DNA from: Lachnospiraceae bacterium
Lineage (GTDB): Bacteria > Bacillota > Clostridia > Lachnospirales > Lachnospiraceae
DNA: 10,179 bases
NCBI GenBank assembly: GCA_003447295.1
Contig: DLZQ01000041.1
Location: 1-10,179 of the forward strand
Direction of reading: 5' to 3'
In this document: positions 1 through 5,856 of the stretch, one piece after another
Position numbering within the stretch: the stretch's first letter is position 1
Layout of the letters: each line of letters starts with the position of its first letter
Program-made: the position numbers and the translations under genes
Notes under the pieces: generated by a model
What the model was told of the DNA's origin: nothing
The model's input: only the letters and a program-made list of their open reading frames with translations
The model's database searches: none

Positions 1-648
1 GGTATGACCACCCGTCTGATCGGTGCATTGATCATGGTACACGGTGATAACGAAGGTCTGGTGATCCCTCCCCGTGTAGCACCGATCCAGATCTGCATTG
101 TACCCGTTATGCAGAAAAAGGAAGGCGTTCTCGACAAGGCGTATGAGCTGAGAGACCGTCTGGCGAAAGATTTCCGTGTTAAGGTAGATGACAGTGACAA
201 GACCCCCGGCTTCAAGTTCGCAGAGGCGGAGATGAGAGGTTATCCGATCCGTGTGGAGATTGGCCCTAAGGATATCGAGGCAGGCAAGTGTGTGATCTGC
301 CGCCGTGATACCAGAGAGAAGACCGAGGTGGCTCTGGAGGATCTGGAGATCAAGGCAGCCGAGATCCTGGAGACCATGCAGAAGGAAATGCTGGAGAGAG
401 CAAGAGCACATCGCGACAGCCATACCTACGTAGCACACAATATGGAAGAGTTCGAGCAGATCTTCAACGAAAAGTCCGGATTCGTAAAAGCTATGTGGTG
501 CGGATGTCAGGAATGTGAAGACAAGATCAAGGAAAAGCTTGCTGTTACCAGCCGCTGCATGCCTTTTGAACAGGAACAGATCGCAGATACCTGCGTATGT
601 TGTGGAAAACCTGCGAAAAAGATGGTATACTGGGGAAGAGCATACTAA
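1..648 (+). CDS. proS: Prolyl-tRNA synthetase, archaeal/eukaryote-type, 3' part (5' end outside window)
   Basis: This enzyme charges tRNA-Pro with proline in the cytoplasm. The window begins inside class II motif 3: a Gly codon and then [15 protein letters not shown], which carries the ATP-binding Arg, followed by [11 protein letters not shown] leading into the anticodon-binding domain (about residues 26-125, counting the Met at position 4 as 1). The last ~90 residues match the C-terminal zinc-binding domain of type 3 ProRS: Cys166, Cys168 and Cys171, then Cys197, Cys199 and Cys200, with the chain ending in GRAY; a C-terminal Tyr is characteristic of this type. The bacterial-type ProRS with an inserted editing domain has a different C-terminus. 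Only 215 residues of an enzyme usually near 480 are present. The Met at position 4 is internal, not a start. Codon choice is strongly biased, as in a highly expressed housekeeping gene. Identification is secure. Confidence 0.96.
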   Translation, partial: GMTTRLIGALIMVHGDNEGLVIPPRVAPIQICIVPVMQKKEGVLDKAYELRDRLAKDFRVKVDDSDKTPGFKFAEAEMRGYPIRVEIGPKDIEAGKCVICRRDTREKTEVALEDLEIKAAEILETMQKEMLERARAHRDSHTYVAHNMEEFEQIFNEKSGFVKAMWCGCQECEDKIKEKLAVTSRCMPFEQEQIADTCVCCGKPAKKMVYWGRAY

Positions 649-656
649 GATAATAT

Positions 657-693
657 ATAACTATTCAGGGCGAATAGGGTTCTGAATAGTTAT
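657..693 (+). repeat. Perfect 12-bp inverted repeat downstream of proS
   Basis: ATAACTATTCAG (657-668) is exactly complementary to CTGAATAGTTAT (682-693), enclosing a 13-nt loop. The loop contains another GAATAG (672-677), so the CTATTC of the left arm (661-666) could pair with either GAATAG copy. No T-tract follows on either strand, so this is not a classical intrinsic terminator. It may stabilise the proS 3' end or be an extra pause element before the hairpin at 704-757. Function unknown. Confidence 0.5.
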
Positions 694-703
694 GAAAATA
701 TTT

Positions 704-761
704 ATAAGGCAGATGAAGACGCAGGCCGGTAGTATTGCTACATGGTCTGCGCCTTATTTTT
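704..761 (+). terminator. Probable rho-independent terminator of proS
   Basis: ATAAGGC (704-710) pairs with GCCTTAT (751-757). After a one-sided 10-nt bulge the stem continues with GCAGGCC (721-727) against GGTCTGC (744-750), which includes one G-T pair, and then GTAG (729-732) against CTAC (738-741) around a 5-nt loop. Five Ts (757-761) follow the stem. The large bulge makes it imperfect, but its position after proS and before the next gene fits termination. Confidence 0.68.
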
Positions 762-791
762 CAATGATAATGCTCAGAAATGAGGAAAAAT

Positions 792-1658
792 ATGATTTAT
801 AATACATTTGAACTGCATCAGGAGGGATCCCTTCAGGGAGCACATTTAGTTACTTATATTCAGGAGTATTCCGATGCCCTGGCAATTAACGACAGACCTC
901 TGATTCTGTTGTGCCCGGGAGGAGGCTATACCAGAACCTCCGACAGAGAGGCGGAGCCTATGGCGCTGAAATTCCTGGCGATGGGCTATCATGCGGCAGT
1001 GCTGCGCTATTCCTGCGCCCCTGCGGAATATCCTACTTCCTTAAAGGAACTGGCTTACAGCATCAAGTTCCTCCGGGAGCACGCGAAAGAGTGGCACATT
1101 GATCCTCACAAGATCGTAGTGGAAGGCTGCTCTGCGGGAGGACACCTGGCAGCCAGTCTTGGGGTGTTCTGGGATGAAGATTTTCTGGCAGAGAGCCAGG
1201 GACTTTCCGCTTCCGAGCATGAGCTGCTTCGTCCGGACGGACTGCTGTTATGCTATCCGGTCATCACTTCCGGAGAGTTTGCTCACAGAGGATCTTTTGA
1301 GAACCTGTTAGGCAGCAGACAGGAAGAACTGGGAGAGAAGCTGTCTCTGGAGAAACAGGTTACGGGTAAAGTGCCTAAGACCTTCATCTGGCATACCTTT
1401 GCGGATCAGTCGGTACCTGTGGAAAATTCCCTGCTGTTCGTCAGCGCTCTTCGCAGAGTGGGAGTGCCCACGGAGTTCCATATGTATGAAAAGGGTGCCC
1501 ACGGACTGGCACTGGCGAATAAGCTGACAGAGACCAACGATGGCAGAGCGGTACAGGAGGAATGCACCTCATGGATCCGGCTGGCGCATACCTGGCTGGA
1601 GAGCCTTTTCGCAGGAGATGTGGAAGACGGACTGCACGCACAGGGCAGAGAATGGTAA
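792..1658 (+). CDS. Alpha/beta hydrolase (esterase/lipase, HSL/BD-FAE-like)
   Basis: A 288-residue serine hydrolase, probably a cytoplasmic carboxylesterase since no signal peptide is seen. The oxyanion-hole segment reads CPGGGY (about residues 41-46), equivalent to the HGGG of hormone-sensitive-lipase-like esterases. The nucleophile elbow is GCSAGG with Ser114, the acid is likely Asp205 in HTFADQSVP, and the base His237 lies in GAHGLAL. This architecture is shared by acetyl-esterases and by proteins often labelled 'xylanase' or acetylxylan esterase; the substrate cannot be read from sequence. The ATG at 792 is preferred over the in-frame ATG at 780 because GAGG (782-785) sits 6 nt before it, whereas nothing resembling a ribosome binding site precedes 780. 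No convincing promoter is visible in the 30 nt after the proS terminator; GATAAT at 766-771 is a weak -10 candidate. The second hydrolase follows 38 nt downstream, so they are probably co-transcribed. Confidence 0.85.
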   Translation: MIYNTFELHQEGSLQGAHLVTYIQEYSDALAINDRPLILLCPGGGYTRTSDREAEPMALKFLAMGYHAAVLRYSCAPAEYPTSLKELAYSIKFLREHAKEWHIDPHKIVVEGCSAGGHLAASLGVFWDEDFLAESQGLSASEHELLRPDGLLLCYPVITSGEFAHRGSFENLLGSRQEELGEKLSLEKQVTGKVPKTFIWHTFADQSVPVENSLLFVSALRRVGVPTEFHMYEKGAHGLALANKLTETNDGRAVQEECTSWIRLAHTWLESLFAGDVEDGLHAQGREW

Positions 1659-1696
1659 GATAGCAATAAGAGAAAATGAAAACGCAAGGAGCAGTC

Positions 1697-2782
1697 ATGG
1701 AACAGGCAGATACGATCATTCAGATCCCTCATTTCTACGGAAGTCTGAAGGGAATGCAGAACAAATTTGATAAATATGCAAGGCAGGATGCTTTCGCCGG
1801 ATCCACCAGAAAGGAATGGGAAGACTGGAAGGAGAGTTCCAGAGAGACATTAAAAGATCTCCTGGGGTGGAAATACATGGAGACCTGTGATCTGGATCCC
1901 CGCGTGGAAGAAGTAGTGGAGCTGGAGAACGGCATTCATCGGGAAAAAGTGATCATTCAGGTAGAGCCGGAAGTGTATATGCCTATGTATATCCTGATCC
2001 CACCGAAGCAGGACGAAGGGAAGCAGAAATGTTTTCTTGCCCTTCCGGGGCATCAGGGCGCAGGTAAATTCAGCGTGGCAGGCCGTGATGATATTCCCGC
2101 GGTAAAACGGATGATCGAATTCTACCATTATGATTACGGTATGCAGCTGGCGAAGCGTGGTTATGTGGCAATCTGTCCGGATTGCAGAGGCTTCGGAGAA
2201 CGCAGGGATGAGGCATTGCAGAAAGGAACCGATGAGAAATCCTTCCTGACCAGTACCTGTTTTCATCTGGCACATATGGCGGAGCCCTTGGGAGAGACCG
2301 TGGCAGGTATGTGCACCTGGGACGCGTCCCGGCTGATCGATTATGTATACGAACGGGGCGAATGGGATACTGACGATTTAGGTGTCGTGGGATTTTCCGG
2401 CGGTGGTATGCAGACGCTTTGGATCTCTGCTTTGGATGACCGTGTGAAAAAATGTATCATCAGTGGATATCTCTATGGGTATCGTGACGCGTTGCTATTG
2501 CTCAACGGTAATTGCAGCTGTAATTATGTTCCCCATCTGTGGGAACACTTTGATATGGGAGATATTGCATCGCTCATTGCGCCGAGACCGCTGGCGGTCC
2601 AGTCCTGCCGGGATGACCATCTGAACGGTCCCAGAGGACTGGTGAATGTGACGGAGCAGTTAGATATTGTGCGGAAGGCTTACAGTCTGTACGGAAAAGA
2701 GGAATATCCGATCCATGATGTCAGGGAGGGAGACCACTGCTGGCATGAAGAGGTATTGGATATTGCACTGCCAAGACTGTAA
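1697..2782 (+). CDS. Alpha/beta hydrolase of the Abhydrolase_7 / acetylxylan-esterase-like type
   Basis: A 361-residue hydrolase, unlike its upstream neighbour in length and motif layout. An N-terminal helical stretch (about residues 1-60) precedes the core fold. The strand with LALPGHQGAGK (about 115-125) provides the oxyanion region, GFSGGG carries the nucleophile Ser234, the acid is Asp306 or Asp307 in SCRDDHLNG, and the catalytic base is probably His347 in GDHCWHEE (His350 is the alternative). This resembles the dienelactone-hydrolase-like and acetylxylan esterase families, which cleave short acyl esters, often acetyl groups on plant polysaccharides or sugars. No signal peptide is visible, so a cytosolic role on imported oligosaccharides or small esters is more likely. 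The ATG at 1697 is chosen because AAGGAG (1686-1691) lies 5 nt upstream; the in-frame ATG at 1676 has no such site. Two consecutive esterases suggest a shared catabolic task, but no glycosidase or transporter lies nearby. Substrate unknown. Confidence 0.82.
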   Translation: MEQADTIIQIPHFYGSLKGMQNKFDKYARQDAFAGSTRKEWEDWKESSRETLKDLLGWKYMETCDLDPRVEEVVELENGIHREKVIIQVEPEVYMPMYILIPPKQDEGKQKCFLALPGHQGAGKFSVAGRDDIPAVKRMIEFYHYDYGMQLAKRGYVAICPDCRGFGERRDEALQKGTDEKSFLTSTCFHLAHMAEPLGETVAGMCTWDASRLIDYVYERGEWDTDDLGVVGFSGGGMQTLWISALDDRVKKCIISGYLYGYRDALLLLNGNCSCNYVPHLWEHFDMGDIASLIAPRPLAVQSCRDDHLNGPRGLVNVTEQLDIVRKAYSLYGKEEYPIHDVREGDHCWHEEVLDIALPRL

Positions 2783-2827
2783 GATATCTATAACCCCTGT
2801 TAATAGTTACAAAATATGGAGGAACGT

Positions 2828-3805
2828 ATGGAATATATCGTTCTGGATCTGGAATGGAATCAGAGTAACACCGGTAAAGAAGATGCTGTGGAGAAGCTTC
2901 CTTTTGAAATCATTGAGATCGGTGCGATTAAACTGAATAAAGAACGAGTCATGATCAGTGAATTCAATGAACTGATCAAGCCGCAGGTCTACCATGAGAT
3001 GCACAAGATCACCAGCAAACTGATCCATATACAGATGCAGGAGCTGGAACGTGGGAGACCGTTCCCCGAGGTTGGAGGAGATTTTGTCAGATGGTGCGGA
3101 CAGGAGGAGCATCTATTCTGTACCTGGGGCACGCTGGATCTCACGGAATTGCAGCGAAACATGGTATATTATGAGATGCCATTACTGGCACCGGGACCGT
3201 TGCCTTATCTGGATGTGCAGAAGCTGTTCGCTATTGCCTATGAGGAACGCAAGATCCGCAGAAATCTGGAATATGCCATTGATTACCTGCATATTGAGAA
3301 GGATATTCCCTTCCACCGGGCGTTCAGTGATGCCTACTATACGGCAAAGATCCTGATCCGGATCCTGGAGGAGCATCCGGAGGTAGTGGTGAACCTGTCC
3401 TACGATACTTTCTGTCCTCCGAAGGACCGCAGGGATGAAATCAAAGCGCAGTTTGATACCTATGTAAAATATATTTCCAGGGAATTCAAGGACAAGACAG
3501 AAGCCTTCGCAGATAAGGAAGTCGTGTCCAGCAAATGCTATCTCTGCCATTGTAATCTGCGCAAGAAGATCAAATGGTTCAGCGCCAACGGCAGACATTA
3601 TTATTGTGTGGCTTATTGCGAGAAGCACGGCTACCTCAAGGGCAAGATCCGTGTACGCAAGGCATATGACGGCGGTGTATATATTGTCAAGACTACGAAG
3701 CTGATCCCTAAGGAAGAGGCAGAAGCTATCGCCGCCCGCAGAGATCACGCCAGAGAAGTGCGCAAGAGACACAAGCACAGCAAGGCGGGAAATGGTGAGG
3801 AATAG
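2828..3805 (+). CDS. DnaQ-fold 3'-5' exonuclease with Cys-rich C-terminal extension
   Basis: A 325-residue protein whose first ~185 residues form a DEDDh exonuclease domain of the RNase T / DNA polymerase III epsilon superfamily. Exo I is VLDLEWNQ with metal ligands Asp7 and Glu9, Exo II is GTLDL with Asp104, and Exo III is HRAFSD with His163 and Asp168. It should remove nucleotides from 3' ends of DNA or RNA using two divalent metals. Residues 186-325 are an added region with CYLCHC (Cys237, Cys240, Cys242) and CVAYCEKH (Cys260, Cys264, His267), which could hold a zinc ion, followed by a strongly basic tail (residues 303-319, RRDHAREVRKRHKHSKA) suited to nucleic-acid binding. The domain resembles KapD/ERI-1-like exonucleases; substrate unknown. 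The start at 2828 is set by GGAGG (2818-2822) 5 nt upstream. The in-frame ATG at 2816 overlaps that site and is rejected. The gene is 45 nt after the hydrolases on the same strand and may be read through from them. Confidence 0.87.
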   Translation: MEYIVLDLEWNQSNTGKEDAVEKLPFEIIEIGAIKLNKERVMISEFNELIKPQVYHEMHKITSKLIHIQMQELERGRPFPEVGGDFVRWCGQEEHLFCTWGTLDLTELQRNMVYYEMPLLAPGPLPYLDVQKLFAIAYEERKIRRNLEYAIDYLHIEKDIPFHRAFSDAYYTAKILIRILEEHPEVVVNLSYDTFCPPKDRRDEIKAQFDTYVKYISREFKDKTEAFADKEVVSSKCYLCHCNLRKKIKWFSANGRHYYCVAYCEKHGYLKGKIRVRKAYDGGVYIVKTTKLIPKEEAEAIAARRDHAREVRKRHKHSKAGNGEE

Positions 3806-3810
3806 GGATA

Positions 3811-3851
3811 GAACGGGGAGCCGTTTTTAGTTTGCTCCCCGTTCCTTTTTT
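3811..3851 (+). terminator. Strong rho-independent terminator after the exonuclease gene
   Basis: GAACGGGGAGC (3811-3821) pairs perfectly with GCTCCCCGTTC (3834-3844) around a 12-nt loop and is followed by C then seven Ts. It ends the plus-strand transcript. The right arm and part of the loop are also the last codons of the convergent UPF0016 gene (stop at 3827-3829). Read on the minus strand the stem is followed by TATCCCT rather than a T-tract, so it should terminate poorly in that direction. Confidence 0.9.
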
Positions 3852-4522
3852 TCTCTTTTTAAGAACAGATATACACAGATACCTGCAAAAACAATCGTTG
3901 CAACGATCAGTATCGGCAATACCGGGATGGAACGGATATCTGTATTGATGAGCTTCAGTCCCTGATACAGTGTGAAGACGCCGAATACAGAGAAGATAGC
4001 GAATGCGAGAGTATTGAGCAGCCCTTCCGGTGTCTTGCTCTTTAACAGATAGCCTAAAAGCATTCCCAGGATGTCTGCTAAAAACAGTCCCAGAGAACAG
4101 CCGAGCCATACGATCAGTGCGGAACTCATACCTTCATTGGCGCCGAAGGTGATGGCGGTAAGCTGTGTCTTATCTCCGAGCTCTGCTACGAAAAAGGTAC
4201 AGAACACCGCAAGCGGTGCGAACCGGATCTTGGATCTGCCGCTGCCTTCCTCTTCCTCGTCATTGCTACCTGCAAGTGTTGATGCGGCAAAATACAGAAA
4301 TGCAAGTGCGGCAATGACTTTGATGAGCCAGGCAGGGATGAATTCGCTGACAAGCCCGCCGGCGAGAACGGCCAGGCCGTTCAGCACCAGGATTGCGGCA
4401 GCGGTTCCCAATATAATATCTCTTAATTTGTATTTCGAAGTAAGGGCGATCAGCATAAGCTGTGTCTTGTCGCCCATCTCTGCGATGAATTCCGTGAGAA
4501 ATACCTTAAAAAACAATATCAT
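3827..4522 (-). CDS. UPF0016/TMEM165 (GDT1-like) cation transporter, likely Mn2+ exporter
   Basis: An integral membrane protein (231 residues from the chosen start) with the two family-defining repeats: EMGDKTQL (Glu15, Gly17, Asp18, Lys19, Thr20) and ELGDKTQL (Glu114, Gly116, Asp117, Lys118, Thr119). Each repeat has three hydrophobic segments, separated by a DEEEEG acidic loop near residues 88-93. GDT1/TMEM165 proteins exchange Ca2+ or Mn2+ for protons, and bacterial members have been linked to Mn2+ export. A further hydrophobic stretch (about 199-221) ending in KREKKERGAN gives a probable seventh segment beyond the usual six. The ATG at 4522 follows GAGGG (4535-4531) by 8 nt. An in-frame ATG at 4537 directly abuts the antiporter TAA stop and has no ribosome binding site of its own, though coupling could allow it. 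It is the second gene of the riboswitch-led unit, so Mn2+ induction is expected. Confidence 0.92.
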   Translation of the reverse strand: MILFFKVFLTEFIAEMGDKTQLMLIALTSKYKLRDIILGTAAAILVLNGLAVLAGGLVSEFIPAWLIKVIAALAFLYFAASTLAGSNDEEEEGSGRSKIRFAPLAVFCTFFVAELGDKTQLTAITFGANEGMSSALIVWLGCSLGLFLADILGMLLGYLLKSKTPEGLLNTLAFAIFSVFGVFTLYQGLKLINTDIRSIPVLPILIVATIVFAGICVYLFLKREKKERGAN

Positions 4523-4537
4523 TTGTATGGCCCTCAT

Positions 4538-5539
4538 TTATCTGATTATGATATAAACCGCATATGCTGCGTAAAGGGCCACCATACAGAAGCCTTCGAC
4601 TCTTCCGATTTTCTTTTTGCTTCCTGCGAAGATCCATACACACACAGTAAATGCGATCAGTACACACAGATCAATAATGTTTTCCGTAATGATGCTGATG
4701 GGACTGATGGCGGAAGCGATACCCAGTACCATCAGAATGTTAAATACGTTGGAACCAATGGCATTACCCAGTGCCATATCGACTTCATTTTTTCTGGCTG
4801 CAACGATGGAAGTCACAAGCTCCGGAAGAGATGTACCGATGGAAACGATGGTAAGTCCGATCAGCGTCTGCGTCATTCCCAGGTCGCTTGCGATTCTGGA
4901 TGCAGCATCAACGGTGAGATCTCCGCCGAAGGCGATCGCAGCAGCACCGCCGATAATGAAGATAATGCTGAGCGGCACGGAGATCAGCTTGATCTCTTCA
5001 TCGGAACCGCCCTCGATCTCAACTTTTTTTCCTTCTTTATTTGCTTTTAAGGCAATTCTGATCATGTAGAAGATATATCCGGCAAACAGACCTATGAATA
5101 TCACACCATCGAAATGTCCCAGTGTCATGTTGGTCTGATCACCAAGTCCGATAATTCCCAAAAGCAGTAAAAGACCGGCGCAGATCAGGGAAAGGGGGAT
5201 GTCTCTCCTGATAGTTTCCCGCGCAACCTCTACGGTGGCGATCATTGCACATACGCCGATCACGACCATCAGATTAAAGATATTGGAACCGACGACATTA
5301 CTGACCGCAAGTTCATTATTGCCTGCGAGGGAAGCCGATACACTGACCGCTGTCTCCGGAAGAGAGGTTCCCATTGCTACGATGGTAAGTCCGATGATGA
5401 TAGATGGAACATGCAGTCTCTTCGCTACACTGGAGCTTCCTTCTACGAAAAAGTCCGCACCCTTAATAAGCAGTATAAAACCGATTACAAGGAATACAAG
5501 AACAAGGGCAAACGGGGCGTTGTTAATAAGTTTTTCCAT
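4538..5539 (-). CDS. CaCA-family cation antiporter (Na+/Ca2+-exchanger-like, YrbG type)
   Basis: A 333-residue membrane antiporter with the two inverted alpha-repeats of the Ca2+/cation superfamily: GTSLPE (57-62) with GSNIFN (84-89), and GTSLPE (235-240) with GSNVFN (262-267). The Glu of each GTSLPE is the ion-binding acidic residue. About ten hydrophobic segments flank a charged central loop (about 165-185, KANKEGKKVEIEGGSDEE). Members usually exchange Ca2+ for Na+ or H+. The start at 5539 follows AAGGAG by 6 nt. A longer reading from 5659 is rejected because it would translate through the terminator hairpin at 5618-5686. The upstream Mn2+ riboswitch and the adjacent UPF0016 gene suggest this exchanger exports Mn2+, alone or with Ca2+; that is inference. 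The UPF0016 gene follows within 15 nt, so the two are surely co-transcribed. Confidence 0.92.
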   Translation of the reverse strand: MEKLINNAPFALVLVFLVIGFILLIKGADFFVEGSSSVAKRLHVPSIIIGLTIVAMGTSLPETAVSVSASLAGNNELAVSNVVGSNIFNLMVVIGVCAMIATVEVARETIRRDIPLSLICAGLLLLLGIIGLGDQTNMTLGHFDGVIFIGLFAGYIFYMIRIALKANKEGKKVEIEGGSDEEIKLISVPLSIIFIIGGAAAIAFGGDLTVDAASRIASDLGMTQTLIGLTIVSIGTSLPELVTSIVAARKNEVDMALGNAIGSNVFNILMVLGIASAISPISIITENIIDLCVLIAFTVCVWIFAGSKKKIGRVEGFCMVALYAAYAVYIIIR

Positions 5540-5611
5540 GTTTTTCTCCTTTGCGTGATCCATTACAGTGTTGTCAGCCGAAAGCTGTGCGATGATAAGT
5601 ATCGACAGAGA

Positions 5612-5686
5612 TAAAAAAGACTCATGTATATCAATTATCTGCCAGTGTGTATTATACACAGACCGTTAATAGATATACATGAGTCT
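5612..5686 (-). terminator. Riboswitch expression-platform terminator
   Basis: On the minus strand AGACTCATGTATATC (5686-5672) pairs perfectly over 15 bp with GATATACATGAGTCT (5632-5618), followed by a run of Ts (5618-5613). The 39-nt loop holds a smaller self-complementary hairpin around TGTGTATAATACACA. It lies in the leader of the antiporter gene, about 75 nt before its start, so it must be conditional rather than a plain gene end. Its left arm contains the CTCATG (5683-5678) that also closes P1 of the riboswitch aptamer, making the two structures mutually exclusive. Confidence 0.88.
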
Positions 5687-5772
5687 CATTATTTAAGATT
5701 TGCCAGATTATACTCTAAAATTATAATCAGAATGTTGACAAATCACACCTTCGTGCTAACTACTCCCTCATG
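5678..5772 (-). ncRNA. yybP-ykoY-type Mn2+ riboswitch aptamer
   Basis: Minus-strand elements in order: P1 left arm CATGAG (5772-5767); conserved loop L1 GGGAGTAG (5767-5760); a small hairpin CACGAAGGTG (5755-5746); helix P3 GATTTG (5744-5739) with CAAATC (5702-5697); internal loop L3 TCAACATTC (5738-5730) opposite TGG; upper helix GATTATA (5728-5722) with TATAATC (5712-5706); then GAGAC (5687-5683) and the P1 right arm CTCATG (5683-5678). In yybP-ykoY RNAs L1 (GGGGAGUAG) and L3 (UCAAxxUUC-like) dock to form the Mn2+ site, and both are recognisable here. No stable fourth helix is visible between 5696 and 5688, so the P4 arm seems missing or minimal. In this class ligand binding stabilises P1 and turns expression on, which fits the two downstream cation transporters. 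This was recognised by eye, not by covariance search. Confidence 0.85.
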
Positions 5773-5792
5773 GAATATTCATTTCTTGATAA

Positions 5793-5821
5793 ATAATATC
5801 AAAAAGAATTGCCGGTGTCAA
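5793..5821 (-). promoter_or_regulatory. Sigma-70-type promoter for the riboswitch/antiporter unit
   Basis: Reading the minus strand, TTGACA (5821-5816, perfect -35) is followed after exactly 17 nt by TATTAT (5798-5793, -10). The predicted start lies near 5786, about 14 nt before the first base of the aptamer. It sits just after the stop of the TlpA-like gene, giving the transporter unit its own constitutive promoter, with control left to the riboswitch. Confidence 0.85.
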
Positions 5822-5856
5822 CAGCTGAATGAAGGAATCTTAGGGGGCGTTCGGCA

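Noticed and set aside
3182..3778. 198-codon minus-strand frame antisense to the exonuclease
   Set aside because: The plus strand encodes intact catalytic motifs. The antisense product shows no domain and no start signal.
3811..3844. Bidirectional terminator between the convergent exonuclease and UPF0016 genes
   Set aside because: Only the plus direction has a T-tract; on the minus strand the stem is followed by TATCCCT.
4617..5069. Open frames on the plus strand across the antiporter (4523-5050, 4617-5069, 5199-5558)
   Set aside because: They lie antisense to a well-recognised membrane protein gene, have Ser/Thr/Ile-rich composition expected from reverse-complemented hydrophobic codons, and show no ribosome binding sites or known motifs.
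5540..5659. A 40-residue N-terminal extension of the antiporter starting at 5659
   Set aside because: It would be translated from within the terminator hairpin loop, has no ribosome binding site, and adds residues absent from the family. The ATG at 5539 follows AAGGAG at good spacing.
5810..5856. TGCCG (5856-5852) with CGGCA (5814-5810) followed by a T-rich stretch as a terminator of the TlpA-like gene (minus strand)
   Set aside because: A 5-bp stem with a loop near 37 nt is too weak, and the right arm lies inside the promoter spacer. I therefore see no clear terminator for the redox operon.
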